Positions 1-18,200 of a stretch of DNA of 64,000 bases are shown in pieces. The stretch comes from Rostratula benghalensis (lineage: Eukaryota; Chordata; Aves; Charadriiformes; Rostratulidae): the NCBI GenBank assembly GCA_013399305.1, contig VXAI01000136.1, forward strand, positions 1,331,319 through 1,395,318, read 5' to 3'. The notes beneath the pieces were generated by a model. It did not search any database. It was not told the origin of the DNA and saw nothing but the letters and a program-made list of their open reading frames with translations. Each line of letters starts with the position of its first letter. Position 1 is the stretch's first letter. A program made the translations under genes and the position numbers.

Positions 1-4904
<4,904 letters not shown>

Positions 4905-4906
4905 CA

Positions 4907-4965
4907 ACCACCACCACCACCACCACAACCACCACCACCACCACCACCACCACCACCACCACCAC
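4907..4965. repeat. (CAC)n / (CCA)n trinucleotide microsatellite
   Basis: About 19 imperfect ACC/CAC units begin two bases after the OC90 stop codon. They lie in the 3' UTR. In one frame, an ATG at 4891 would run into a poly-His stretch, which is most likely not translated. Confidence 0.95.
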
Positions 4966-5376
4966 GCGTGGGAGAAACAGCACGGAGACTTTCCAGAGCC
5001 AGCCACTGCCAACTTCACTCCTCCTTATCCCTCTGCTTGCTGCTTACACTTTCCAGCACACCAATCCTCTGCAATCATAGGCTAGATATGAAATTTAGGC
5101 TGTACAGGTAGTGAAGCTGGCACCATGGGCACTCTACTGAGGTCAGATGCTGCCTTAAACAGTTATTTGACAGTATTCTGTGTAATTTCACTCGATTTCT
5201 GTTCTGATCAAAAATTGATTCTTGTTAACTGTGTAGTTGTTTCAGACTGGCTCTTGCTGATGGTGGATAAGTAATCCAGGCTTTTAATTAAACCAAGCTG
5301 CAACTACCCCCACTCCTTTTGCAGACATTCTTCCTTCCCTGAGCTTAGCACTCAAAAGAAAAAGGGAAAAAAAAAT

Positions 5377-5389
5377 AATAAAAAATAAA
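5377..5389 (+). terminator. Candidate OC90 poly(A) signals
   Basis: Two AATAAA hexamers sit about 475 nt after the OC90 stop in an A-rich stretch. They are the first consensus signals on this strand after the stop. Because they lie in an AT-rich tract they could be fortuitous. Confidence 0.45.
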
Positions 5390-5667
5390 AATGAGCTCCT
5401 CCTTATCTAATTGCAGTTTTCAGCCTGCAGAGTTCCTGCTGCTCAATCAGATCACAACACTGAAAGCCACATTCCGTGCCCCAGAGCTGTGTGCTGTGCA
5501 GGGTTACCTCCACCCAGTTGTGAGAGGTTTCGGGAATAATCTAAAGGTTCTGCTTCCTGGAATCACCCAGCATTAATGCATTCTGAAGCAGTCAGTGTAA
5601 AACTGGAGTCATACTTTTTGCCTTTTACCAAACCCGAGAATGTTTGCTTTTTGCTGGTTTTTTGGGG

Positions 5668-6207
5668 GGTCCTGGTGGGCAGCAGGGTGACCATGAGCCA
5701 GCTCTGTGCCCTGGTGGCCAGGAAGGCCAAGGGCATCCTGGGGTGTAGGAGAAGGGGGGTGGTCAGTAGGTCCAGAGAGGTTCTCCTCCCCCTCTCCTCT
5801 GCCCTGGTGAGACCCCATCTGGAATAGTGTGTCCAGTTCTGGGCCCCTCAGCTCCAGAGGGACAGGGAACTGCTGGAGAGAGTCCAGGGCAGGGCTACAA
5901 AGATGCTGAAGGGAGTGGAGCATCTCCCAGAGGAGGAAAGGCTGAGGGAGCTGGTCTGTTGTGATAGGACAATGGGTAATGGGTTTAAACTAAAAGAAGG
6001 TAGATTTAGAAGAGATATTTTTTACAGTCGGGGTGGCAAAGCCCTGACACTGCTTGCCCAGAAAGGTGGTAGATGCCCCATCCCTGGCACCCTGTAAGGA
6101 TGGGGCCGAGCAACCTGGTGTAATTGAAGGTGTCTCTGCTCATTGCAGGGGGGTTTGGACTGTGATGGCTTTAAAGGACTCTTCCAACCCAAACTAGTCT
6201 ATGATTT
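5668..6207 (+). mobile_element. CR1 LINE fragment (3' region, internally deleted)
   Basis: It starts in CR1 ORF2 3' sequence (GTCCTGGTGGGCAGCAGG, GTGACCATGAGCCAGC) and continues through CTGGGCCCCTCAGCTCCAGA. It ends with GGCTTTAAAGGACTCTTCCA and a short ATGATT tail. It is 5'-truncated, as most CR1 copies are, and another CR1 starts directly at its end. Confidence 0.85.
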
Positions 6208-6543
6208 GACCTCCTGAATGTTTCTAAATCTGGAAAGGGTGAGTGTCAGGAGGATAGAGCCAGGCTCTTCTCAGGGACAGGCAATGACAGGACAAGGGGC
6301 AATGGGTGCAAGCTGGAACACAGGAGGTTCCACTGAAATAGGAGGAAAAACTTCTTCAGGGTGAGGGTGAGGGAGCACTGGCAGGGGCTGCCCAGAGAGG
6401 TGGTGGAGTCTCCTTCTCTGGAGACATTCAAACCCCTCCTGGACACCTTCCTGTGGGACCTGCTCTGGGTGTTCCTGCTCTGGCAGGGGGATTGGACTGG
6501 ATGAGCTTCCAAGGTCCCTTCCCATCCCTGAGAGTCTGTGATT
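6208..6543 (+). mobile_element. Young CR1 LINE 3' fragment, copy A
   Basis: It runs from ACCTCCTGAATGTTTC to GAGAGTCTGTGATTC. By eye it differs from the copy at 22808-23148 at about 6 positions over about 335 nt. It is sharply truncated at the 5' end and placed directly after an older CR1 tail. Confidence 0.92.
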
Positions 6544-7369
6544 CACTAAGATGTCTTGGGTTGCTACGAACTTTCTAGTGGTTCAGCTGCTCTGAAAGCT
6601 CTGGGTTCTTCTCTGTAACCTCGTTCTACAGGGTGGGATTTGTCACAGAAAATGTTCCTTACAGATCACTGACTGTGTCCTAATGATACAGAAACAAGCA
6701 GTTAATTAATCCCCATCACTCCATCTCCTCACACACACTGGACGATGGGTTGGGAGAACAGGAGGTGAAACCGCAAGCGGATGGTCTCAGATGAGCAGTT
6801 ACCATCCTATAAACCCCTGGCTGGTGGTACTCCCCCTTTGCTATTTTTCCCATGTTAAAACTGCAGTGCAGAAAAAAAAAAACCCAAACCAAACCAAACC
6901 CAAACAAAAAAACCCACCAAAACCCCCAAACCAATTCAAAGCCAAAGGTATGAGCCACATGGCTCCCACTGCCTATGGTTCTACCATTAGAACTAGTGAA
7001 AAAAACAGGGAGAACAAAGACTTTTTCTTTAAGAGAAGGCAGAGGGGACAGCTAAGTGATGGGACAAATTTTATCAGCAGACCGGATTTTAATTATCTTT
7101 TTTTTTTTTTTTTCCCCCCTTACACACATTGTGCTGCACAGAAAGAGGGTATGTCAGTACTTAATGAAAATGCTAAAATGTGTAAAATGCCCATTCTGGT
7201 GCAGTGCTGAGGACGAGATCTGTGTTATGCTGATGTATTTCCCTGTTTCAGAACTGGAACTTTCATCAGCCTTTTATCACAGTGATAAAAAACTATTTTC
7301 TGTTGCCCAGCGTTTATACATAAAAAGGATAATGAAAAGGTCAGATTGCTAATTAGCTGAAAGGGGAAA

Positions 7370-7960
7370 AATTGGTCTATTAAACAAGTGAATTAAGTGT
7401 ATTGCTGCTTAATAATACCACCAGCTCATCTTTCTGACTGATGATAGCAGAGCTGTGGCTCTGAAGCCCGCATTTAAAATATTTAAAATACACGCTTAAG
7501 ATAATAAACCATACCTTTCTGCTAATTATTAGAACCTAGTATTCCATTCATGGTTATGCAAATAACACATGCACATATTCACTCAGAGATAGGCTGAAGT
7601 TTCTGATTACAGAGCTGGAGATGGATCTCTGGAACTGATCAACCTACAGAGAAATGACAGCAGAAATAAGCTGTTATCCGAGCAACGTCAGCATTACTGC
7701 CTTCGGGCTTTCTTCTGGTATCTCTTATTTCAGGAAACCTCTAACAGCAGACTTGTTCCATAGAGTAATTACTACCCTATGAACTGTGCTGATAAATAGA
7801 AGCTGTAAATAATCTAGCTATGATTGGCTGGATTGATTCATTCTCAGAGATCAGTGCTAAAATAATAAAAGAACAAGATGAGATGTTCAGCAGAGCTCAT
7901 TTCTTCTCTCATTCTCACAGCAGCTTTACACTGTATTTTTCAAGGATTTGAGGCATAGCT
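7370..7960. other. Non-repetitive AT-rich stretch with octamer motif (possible regulatory element)
   Basis: It is unique sequence with many TAAT cores and a perfect octamer ATGCAAAT at 7556-7563. It shows no CR1 or LTR signature and no long open frame. A conserved non-coding element is a guess from composition only. Confidence 0.2.
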
Positions 7961-9168
7961 GTTTCCCAACAGTGAACCACTGATCTATCAATTAATACCC
8001 TCCCCCCCAAAAAAAAAGGTTTCCTACTTCATTAGATACTGATTTACTTATTTTAAATGTTAAGCATCTAGCTTATTTTGCCTGGAAGCTGATAAAGCAC
8101 TAAAGAATTGGGAATATGATTTAACAAACAACGTAATTCAGGAAGACATCAACTCTGAAAACCAGACTCAGCTGTAGGGGTCATCTCAATCACAACATCA
8201 CTAAAACCCTGAGCATGGACCGAGTTAAGCCTTCCAAAGAAAGGCAACGCTGTGAAGAAGCAAAAACTTTCAAGACAGAAAGTCCCCCAGTACCCAGAAA
8301 GCAGCTTTTTACAGGTCACCTTTGGTTTGTCTTACAACTGCAGTGGCCACCACTTTTGTCCTTCCTCCTCTGGTCTCAGGTGGTGACAGAAACCCTTACT
8401 CACCTCCACCCCTTCTCTTTAGGTATGATTTTAAATCATCTCCCATTGCTACTATTTCCTCCCTGGACTGGTTTGAGGCATCCATCATCAAAATCCTGCT
8501 CAGACCAACCAGAGCAAGAAAAAAAGGTTGACAACCACACAACTTAACAGCAGGTTCTGGGATCCACAATAAGTCACAGGTTATAGAAAGAAGACATCTA
8601 CCCCCTAAAATTTCCTAAATGTATACAAAAGTTTCAATGTTTGCGAAAATTAGGAACTGGGGGAAAAAAAAAGACAAGAATATAATCCTCCATATATTGG
8701 GATATGTCTCATGTGAGCTAGAGAAGGTCCCAACTACTTCAAAAAAGAAAAAAAGGATTGTTCTTCCTGCATCTTTAAGGGTATAATATGAAACCCATTT
8801 AAATAAGTGAATGCTACCAAAAAAAGAGAGTATACAAACAACAGGATAAAACTCACCCTCATTCCATGGCATCACTGTGTGAAACAGTCTCCCTGTGGGT
8901 GAGCTGTACACAAATCACTCAGCTTTATTCCTTGAAATTGATACTGCAAACCTCAAAACAGTCCTTTAACAAGGGAGGTGGGTATGAAAATCACAGCTTA
9001 TTTACCTCCCAGAAGCTCATTTGCTATTAGGAACAGATTTTTCTCTTGTTGTACTCTCAACTTTTGGTGGGCTTGGTAATAGTAATGGTTTAATCATAAA
9101 TAAAAGTAGTAGTTTAGTAATGCTGCAATGCTATAACATCTGAAAAAAAAAAAAGGTGTAAAATAAAG

Positions 9169-9277
9169 TTTATTTTAAATAGCAAAAAAAATTATGTCAC
9201 TGACATTTTAATTGCGAACAATAAAAAATAACTGACAACTTAGAAGACATTGATTTTAAATTTTGGTTTATTTTATT
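9169..9277 (-). terminator. Candidate distal EFR3A poly(A) signals
   Basis: TTTATT on the + strand (AATAAA on the - strand) occurs at 9267-9272, 9272-9277 and 9169-9174. T- and GT-rich sequence lies downstream in the - sense. These are the last clustered signals before sequence with no gene evidence. Confidence 0.4.
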
Positions 9278-9530
9278 GCTTAAATACAGATTGCACAGTG
9301 TGTTCTTACACTTACTGAAACCGGTTCATCACGTACAGCACAGAACATGGGACCATCAGCACACCAGAGAGATTAGCCCTGCTCCCAGGCTGGACAGCCA
9401 GCTACTTCTCTCTTTAGAAATTACCAAGGATCTACTGTAAAGTGACCCACCACCAAAAAGCTGTCATTTTTCCAAGTGACACAACGGGGAAGGGAACCCA
9501 AAGCAAAGGCTGGAGTCCAGTTCAAGAGCT

Positions 9531-9551
9531 TAATAATAATAATAATAATAA
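9531..9551. repeat. (TAA)n microsatellite
   Basis: About seven tandem TAA units lie inside the presumed EFR3A 3' UTR. Confidence 0.9.
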
Positions 9552-10092
9552 CGTGACAGAGCTGGATGGGGTGCAGCACGCACAGGGAGCCTCATGTTCC
9601 ACAACTTGTCTCAAGAGCAGACACAATTAAGTGAAAGGAAGCAGCTTGATATGGTACAACAGCGTTCTTAATCCATTTGGTTTCATCCATGTGACAACAG
9701 CTACCAAAAGAATACAGTTCACAGCCCCTGCCACCTCCCAGCTGTCTGGAAAGGCCGGAGTGAGCCAAGGATCAACCTCCAGACTCCCTGAACTTTCCAG
9801 AAAGGAAGGAATTAAACACCCCGTGGGCACACAGAGTGTTACAGGCTCTTCATCCCCCGCACAACACCTGCACAACACCTGCTTTTCCCAAACACAGCTC
9901 ATCTGAAGGTGGGAAAGGTGTTAACCCACCACCAGCACCTATGAAAACCACCTGAGAAGCAGAACAGAAAATGAAATGCCGAGCCCAGTCGTTTCCACAT
10001 GCAGCAGTCATGCACCAGAATTCAGTCACAGAAACACTCCTCTATGTACAGCAGAGTCTCCATCCCGCAGGGGTGCAAACAGAAGCACATTC

Positions 10093-10098
10093 TTTATT
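10093..10098 (-). terminator. Candidate intermediate EFR3A poly(A) signal
   Basis: AATAAA on the - strand lies about 2.06 kb after the stop codon. It is a possible alternative cleavage signal, supported by the hexamer only. Confidence 0.25.
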
Positions 10099-11687
10099 TC
10101 TTAGACTCCATATTTGCTTTTTTGTACAAAAGTGCACAGTGTTATTCTTAAAAAAAAAATAATAAAAATGACAGAGCGGGTAAGTGCTTTACGCTGTATC
10201 CCTAGGTTAGATTTACTCTTTATAAAATTACACACGTCAGATCCGCCACAAAACTGTCATGTCTTACCTTAAAAAAACCAAACCCAAAAGTGGGAACTAA
10301 AAGCTAGAGTCCTATTTTATGTGTAGACTGTGGTCTGCTCAGGCTGACACGCTGCAGCAGTAAAAATCACAACGGAATGCTGTAGGTAAGGGGCTGTTTT
10401 CCTCATCCACTAACAGCTGTGATTGCACTGTTAAACTGAAAAGAAGGTCTCAATTACCTTTTGAGCTTTGTGAATGCTTTCTGCAAGTCTCAGCACGTTA
10501 TAACTCATAGGTTTAAGTACCTGATACTTCTCTGATGGTACCTCACCATCAGGCTTTCAGGGGCGGTCCCCAGAACAGTGGTCTCCAGTTCCAAAAACTG
10601 AAAACCTCTTTCACAGTGGGTTTGCAAACGTTCAAAACAGTCAGCAAATTATCTGAGCCCGAGGGCCATTCAGATTTTACAATGACACAAGCACAGATGA
10701 ATTGAGGCTGGGACTCCTGAAGGTCATCCAAACCAAGCCCCTTCTCAGAGCAGGGCCAAGTGAAGTTGGGTCACTTTGTTCCCAGCTTGATCAGTGTCGA
10801 TGCCAGCTGCTGGCCAGTTTAGTGGCTCAGGTTTATTACAGATGTTTGAGATCTCTCATTCACATTTATGCTGCTTCAGTCAGATTCAGAGACTTCACAC
10901 TTACTATTCATGGCATCAACGAAAGCTGGGGTTGTGTTTTCATTTTGCCTGCAGAATTTGGTGAGTCAGAAAGACAGCACTGACAATTATCATCAAAAGC
11001 TCAGGGATTTACTGTCTTGAGTTTGACTCTATTTACATTTGAATAGCATACTCAGATACATAAACCTATGAAAGTTACCACATTTTCCTTATGCTTTAAG
11101 AAATGAAACACGAACACAGAGATGCATCTCTAAAAATGCTTTTGCTTGAAAACGTAGGTAATAAATTCTTGGTCTTTACCTGGTTTCATTCAGTTTACTT
11201 TCAATTTCTAAAATATCATTAAAAAGCTGTAACAAACTACAGAGAAATACCTCATAGAATATATTTTTTGATTTCTGTATTTACGATTTAAAATGCCCTC
11301 TGCTTATTTTCTGCTATACTAAATATATCTCTCATATTTATACTAAAGCAGACAGTAAAATACTACTGCATTTTCAAAAGTACAGTCTGTAAACCATACA
11401 CCTTAAGACATGGAAAATATTGCACAGTTCAGTGCCTCGAGAGGAATTTTCTCCTCTTTATGCAAAGCATTTAACTTTCAGCAAGAAACACAGGACATAT
11501 ACTGCGTGTATATATCTAAAAAGCATGTGATGCATCAAAATAATACTTAACAAGTGTCCATTAATTCATTTACTATCCAAGAACACATGTAAGGTATTGG
11601 TTTTTTCCTTATATTCCAAAAGAAACGAGGTGACTAGCTCTGCCAGCATGGACAAAAGGGAGCTCAGGTAGTGCTCCACTGGCTACA

Positions 11688-11693
11688 TTTATT
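11688..11693 (-). terminator. Candidate proximal EFR3A poly(A) signal
   Basis: AATAAA on the - strand lies about 465 nt after the stop codon. It would give a short 3' UTR isoform if used. There is no other support. Confidence 0.25.
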
Positions 11694-12157
11694 AAGATGA
11701 AGCAAGCCAAAAGCATTCTATTTAGATATAGAATTGGGGTGGAGATGAATTAAAAAAAATAAAAAGCACAACAAAACAAGAGCAACAAGAGCGAAAGAAA
11801 AAGCTTTAACAGGTTCTTCAGTTAAAATACCTCATACTAAAGGAATTTACAGAAATACAAATTCCTAGAGTAACTGAAATGTTCATCTATATGGCAAGAC
11901 AAGTTTTAAATCTGACTTTCACGTGTACTCAAATATGAAAATGAAGAAAGGGGATGTAAGAAAAAACTATCTTCCAAAATATTACAGCAGAAAACAGGAC
12001 AGTTTGATGAGTTTGGCTAGAGTAATCTCTGTTTGGCTCATGTCCATTATTATTTTAAAGTTACTTTAGATGAAATAAACAATAAAATTTGAAAACTCAT
12101 CTTGTTCTTTCTATTGTACTCTACTCTAAATAATGTCCAGCAGACTTCAGAAGACAC

Positions 12158-12263
12158 TTAATACACACAAAGATCCGGAAACTTCATCTCATAGACTGGA
12201 ACAGACTGGTAATGAGCATGTCCAGCAGTAATGGTCATCGTTCCTGAGGGGCTGGGGGGAGGA
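12158..12263 (-). CDS. EFR3A: EFR3A exon 23, C-terminus and stop
   Basis: 106 nt including TAA (12158-12160), acceptor TTCTCACACAG. It encodes [20 protein letters not shown] and [14 protein letters not shown] (residues about 785-819). The last 14 residues match the strongly conserved EFR3 C-terminus. Confidence 0.97.
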
Positions 12264-15200
12264 CTGTGTGAGAAGAAGAACGACCAACATAAATCATTTG
12301 TAATTATAATGTACAAAGCTTTAAAAAAGAAAGCTATCAATAACAGCTGAGAAACAAGAGTAAACTATCCACCCCAGTCCAACCCCAACCATCACTATTT
12401 TACCCTATTCCTGAAATTCTAATGAAGTTATCTTGCCTTTTTTTTTTTTTTGTACTCTGGTCTAAATCATCAACTTCACAAATGTCCACATGTCCATTTG
12501 AACGAGGAAAATCCATTTTACTGCTAACAAATACTATTTATACTGCTCAGCAGACGTGCACAACTCCCTATAATAACATCATGTGCTATTTTAAGTGTTC
12601 AGTATCTAATTACTTTCTCAGACAGACACAGCAATGTGAAAAAACCCAGCATTCTTCAATACTACTGACATACACAGACATAATATAGAAGTGTATTATG
12701 ACATGTTTTCTGGATATTCTTCACTATCTACAAGATTCAAAATAATAACAAGAATATCAAAGTGCCTGTTTCAGATGAAAATTGGGTTTTTTTGCAGCGT
12801 ACTCGTTTTTGGCTGGGATAGAGTCAATTTTCTCTACCCTAGCTTCTGTGGTGCTGTGGCTTGGATTTGTGACCACAGCTTTGCTGATGACACAGGAATG
12901 TTTCCATTCCTGTTGAGCAGGGCTTGCACAGTTCAAAGACCTTTTCTGCTCCTCTCCCCACCCCACCAGTGAGCAGGCTGGGGGTGGCCAAGAAGTTGGG
13001 AGGGGACACAGCTGACCCCAGCTACCCAAAGGGATATCCCACAGGATGTCTGCTCAGCAATAATAGCTTTATGGGAGGAGAAGGAAGGAGAGGGCACCTG
13101 GAGTGGTGTGGCTTCCCCATCCCACTGAGAGGGACTGAGCCAGGGCTTAAATGCATTCCAGGGCTGAAACACAATATTCCTTTCTGTCAGTTATTTTCTC
13201 CCCATCACTGGTGAACACTATGACACGGGCACCTCAAAGTAGTCCCTGCTGCTTTATAACTCATCTTTCACTCCTTGTATTCTTCTTGCATAAAGCCTTA
13301 CCGAATGGTGAGCTCCAGTATCTGTGCAAGTCTATCATGAAGCAGGTTTGCCTAGAAACAACAACAACAAAAAAATTGAAATGGAATTATTAACTACAAG
13401 CTAAAACGAATGCATGTTCCACATCACTACATGGGCAAATCTAGGCAGCATTTCCTTTCTCGATTTCTTTTCTCACTGCTGCAAGAATTCTGAGCCCTAA
13501 AGAGGAAATGTGAGATTGCATGAGCCTGTCTTGAAGTGCTAGGAACTATAGAGCAAAAGCTGCTGCTGCAGACAGGAGTTTAACAAACCTGAAATACACT
13601 TAGTTATTCAAACTGTATAATGAAAAAAACCACAAAAAAACACAACCCCAGCTATCCCAGAGTGAAACAGGAACAGAATCTAGATATCAAAGACAGCAAG
13701 GAAAATGTTAAGATGATGAGTGTATGAGATTTCCATTTCTTTTCAAATGGTCTGGGAGTGATCAAAAGCACACTTTAAATAACTAGAATTTCTCAACATG
13801 GATAATAGTGGAGACAACAGCTGAAGACAAAGAATCAGAAGAATCAAACTTCATTGGAAGTAACAGCAGCAGTGACACGGTACCGTGAATCACCTGTAGC
13901 CAGCACAACCCCATTAATAGTTACACCAATATTTTCAGTGCTGCACAGCATTTCTCAGAAACTCACTTTGGTTTCACACTGTGCTGCAATTTCTTCAAAG
14001 GGTGCTTTCTGGAACTTTTCAATCACAAGACGCCTTTTTTCCTTTTCCTGTTCTTCAAGCCCATTGTTATCTTAAAAACAAAATTAAAAGAATAACAGCA
14101 AATGTAATCTTTGTGTATCAAGTATAAAGCAATATAAACTGCCAGATGTGCACTGCAGAAGCAAAGAGGCTCTGTATTTGAAGTGGTAAAACCACACTCA
14201 AGCGAGATGTCATCTGTCATTGCTCCTGAAGCAAAAAGCAGGTACAATTTCAGGGAGCTGCTTTGAGGAGCCCAGTTGTGCCTGACCACGTACTTCAATT
14301 CTGAGTACATCCAGGCTTCCTTTTGCTTTATTATCTGGATTCAAGACTGCACCTCTCACTCTCCCCATGAGCTCAGCTTCAAGAGAAAAAAGGGAGTACC
14401 CTCCCTCCCCAGGCAGGCAGGCAGGCAGGAGTTTCTGGTAAAATTTGGGAACAGGGAGTTCATTCCCCACAGGCTGAAGGAGTTCACAACCAACTGGAAC
14501 TTTACAGCAGCTAATGAAGTTAAGTATCTCGGTGATTAGGCAGGTTTGGAAAGCTGTCAGATAGGATTATTGTTTAAAACATGAGTGTCTGTTCTTTAAA
14601 ACACCCAGGTCTAAGCCATGTTTGGACTTTATTTCATGGAGTGGACAGCATTCATTAGCAATTACTTACAGTGGTAAAAATTAAGGAAACTGGATAATTC
14701 TGAGTGCTGGGAGGTGGGTCACTTGTCAGGAAAATATTGTTTTAAATAGTATTTAAATATTGTTTTAAACAAATCAGACAAATGCATATCAACACAATAA
14801 AATTGAGTATTTTTGAAGTCTACAGTGTGTGCCTTGTAATCTATTCTCTGAATGTATTGCAGACCTGCAAATCTTACTATGTAAAAAATATCTAAATTAT
14901 TTTATAAAGAATCACTCAATGGAATTTGCAAATCTAACATTAATTATCTGGCCTGTAAGGGCAAATTTAATAGATGACAGGCATTTCCAGAGGCTTTTCA
15001 TGCAGTCAGAAAACAAATTCACCAAAATCATCCACATATCGTTTCAGAAATTTAGAATTAAACAAATGAAGTTTCAAATAAATTTACTGGCTGAAGAGAA
15101 ACAAATGCAATATTTTAATTACATTATTCTGGCAACACCTTTTTCACCAGCAATTCCACAGGAATCAAAAACTACGGTGTGTAAACCCAACTGCAGTAAG

Positions 15201-18200
15201 TCTTACCAATTGCTTTCTTCAGAGCTTCGAAGGTGATTTCTTCAGTATTATCAATCTAAACACAAAGAAACAAAACCCCTTGAACACCACATATAACAAG
15301 CTTCTAAAAAATAAGGAATGTGATAAATACAGAAGGTCAGAAGGGCCACAGAACTTTTCTGCCTTACAATTTTCTATCTGTATCTGGAGTTTCTGTGACA
15401 GCTGACACATCCCCAATTCACCGTTTTAAGCCCTTGTTATTAGTGAATAATTATTACAGAATCACAGACTGCTATGGGGTTGGAAGTGACCTCTGGAGAT
15501 CATCCAGTCCAACCCCCTGCCAGAGCAGGAACACCCAGAGCAGGTCCCACAGGAAGGTGTCCAGGAGGGGTTTGAATGTCTCCAGAGAAGGAGACTCCAC
15601 CACCTCTCTGGGCAGCCCCTGCCAGGGCTCTGCCACCCCCAAAGTGAAGAATTTCCTCCTCATGTTTAGGTGGAACTTCTTATGCACAAGGTTGTGCCAT
15701 TTCCTCTTGTCCCCTCACTGTTCACCACTGAAAACAGACTGGCTCCATCCTCCTGACACCCAAACTTTAAGGAATTACGGGCATTGATCAGATTCCCCCT
15801 CAGCCTTCTCTTCTCCAGACCAAAAAGACCCAAGTCCTTCAGCCTTTCCTCACCACAGAGATGCTCCAGGCCCCTCACCACCTTTGTGTTCCTCTGCTGT
15901 CCCCTCTCTGGCAGCTCCCTGCCCTTGAATTGGGAAGCCCAAAATTGGACACAGTACTCCAGATGGGGCAGGGCAGAGCAGAGGGGGGAGGATAACCTCC
16001 CCCAAAACGTGTACCAAGCGTTTGAGGAAATTTGTATCAAATAAGATCAAGGAAAACTTTCCAAATTCCGGTCAAGACACTCCATAGCAACAACACTTTG
16101 GAAAAGGGCTTGAATTTTGGCAGAAGAACTCAGGTTTCTATCCTCAGTAGGGGTTCTTAGCCAGCTGTGGTGAATTACTCCCTGAGAGGAGGTGATACCA
16201 AATCAAGAGATGGCAGTGGTGGGTAGAGCAGAAAATGGTTTTTCCTTTAGGCTGACCTCATACCAGTATGGGCTCCAAATAATCTTGCTGCTCAAGCCAT
16301 AAGCATTGGAGCTAAGGGGCTCTTCCTAGCAAGCCTTGATGTGCTGAGGAAATGTGTGCCTTGAGCACCGTGAATTACCACAGACACAGGAACATTGCTC
16401 TGAAGAGCTCCAGCTCATGGACTTTTTGTGTTTCAGTTCTTGATGGACCTATGGTTTCTGGATCAGTCAGTGTATTTACAGTGAAACCAGCGTGGTGTTA
16501 TCAGGGGAGAATGCTTAGGTGGCAGAGCAGTGCTCACCTGAACGTAACGTGGTTTCTTGGCTTGGACTGCCTGACCTCAATCCTTCACAGCTCTCTCATT
16601 TTTATTTTGAGTTACAAACACTACTGGTTCAGGGTTTCACCCAATTCAGAAGACTCTGAATTCTTTCAGTTTTTTAATTCATTGTCTTGACCTACTGTAA
16701 ATGGAAAAGCCAGAAGTAGCAGCCATTTCCTTTTTGTATCAGTGTTATTCAGGAGATGGAGCTGTAAATCACATTTCCAACAGATTTTACTACAGTAGCA
16801 TTATATTCTCTACCTCTGAATATACAAAAGGGTAATAAATAAACAGCAAAACACCCTTTATGTCAAAAGTTTGTGGTTATAGCTAGACATAAAAAGCAGT
16901 CAGATTTTGAAATAATCCCCCTTTAATATGATTCATATTTGGTGAAAATTGCTTGTCTACAGCAGCCTTTCAGACTTCTAATTAACATCCATAGTAGTTG
17001 CTAATATTAGCCAGCATTGCATATGGTTATTGCTATCACTGAAGCACTAGCTGCTTTTACAAGTGCTTTCATCTTATAAATGGAAATAACTATGGAATAA
17101 ACCATCTCCCTGACCAGGATTCACTAACAGACTTCCCAAACCAGAAATTTTGATTGTGCTGACACAGAACTGCATTTGTATCGTATACAAGAACAGACAT
17201 TTTATGGATAAACAGTCTCCTACCTCAGCCTGTGTAGAAATGATCATTAATCCTAAAACTGTCATTAATTATGTAGCTTATCCTTTCAATCATAAAGCCT
17301 TATGTTCCTTTTCTTGCACTTTAATTCTGCTAGCAATTATTGATTACATCACATAACTAATCTATAGAGCAAGAGAACCAGACTTAACATCCTTGTGGAG
17401 GTTGGTTGTTTCCCCTCCTCTTGAGTTATATCCAGTGCAGCATTATATATGGGGAGGGGGGGCAAAACCATGCCTGGTCTTTTCCAGCCTAAGTAATTCT
17501 GTGATTCAATGATTCTATGGAAGTTTTTCAGATGTTCATTATTTAGGCATCAAGACCAATTTGCAGTCATCAAATTGAAAAATATTGGGCTTTCCTTTGC
17601 ATGCAAACAAGCATCATAAAGCAATTAAGGGTGTAATACTTTGTTTTACGTGTTTGCAATTAAGAACATTCTTGTTTTTAAGAGAGACAAACAGGAATTT
17701 ATTATCCAAGACACTGTATCACATTCAACTGAGAACCCACACACAGATCTTGATTTACCTAAAAACGCCATATCCTGTTCAAAACATGTCTATATATCAA
17801 CACTTAACATAACATTAGCATAAACATTTCAAATCTGACAAAGAAGCTTCTCTCATTTAATTCTACTTTCAAAAGAAACGTTCAGCCACATAGAATACAT
17901 GAGATTAAAAAAGGATACTGAGAGCAAACACCTCCACTCCTATTACGAGCATTTACTTTCTTCAGAAAGTTAAATAATGTGAGGATCTGGTTTATTCTTT
18001 AAAGATTTCTTTCTTCTTTCTCCTAAACTTTTACCAAGTTTATCTGTACCCTTGTTAAAACGCAACAGCAAGAGGTGAACAGAGATTATCACCTGAGGTG
18101 CCACCAGCACAAAGCAGAAAATAATAATGATAAGAATAATGATGATGATGCAGAATATAAATCCCTTCTGCCAGGAAGTTCTAAAACAAGGCTTGCTCCT

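Larger units (their letters stand above)
4905..5395 (+). other. OC90: Likely OC90 3' UTR
   Basis: This is sequence after the OC90 stop. It begins with the CAC repeat and runs to clustered AATAAA motifs at 5377-5382 and 5384-5389. The true cleavage site is not visible from sequence alone. Confidence 0.5.
5396..9168. other. Intergenic space between the convergent OC90 and EFR3A ends
   Basis: It holds two tandem CR1 fragments (5668-6543), a CAAAC/AAACC-rich stretch near 6870-6935, and AT-rich unique sequence from about 6,550 to 9,160. No coding exon was recognised. The 7370-7960 part looks non-repetitive and contains an octamer motif. Confidence 0.6.
9169..12157 (-). other. EFR3A: Likely EFR3A 3' UTR
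   Basis: It follows the EFR3A stop on the - strand. Candidate poly(A) signals on this strand lie at 11688-11693, 10093-10098, 9267-9277 (two overlapping) and 9169-9174. A UTR of up to about 3 kb is inferred. It contains a TAA microsatellite but no recognised CR1 or LTR, as expected for a retained UTR. Confidence 0.5.

Noticed and set aside
15320..15787. 155-codon + strand open frame
   Set aside because: Most of it is the reverse strand of the CR1 fragment at 15458-16005.
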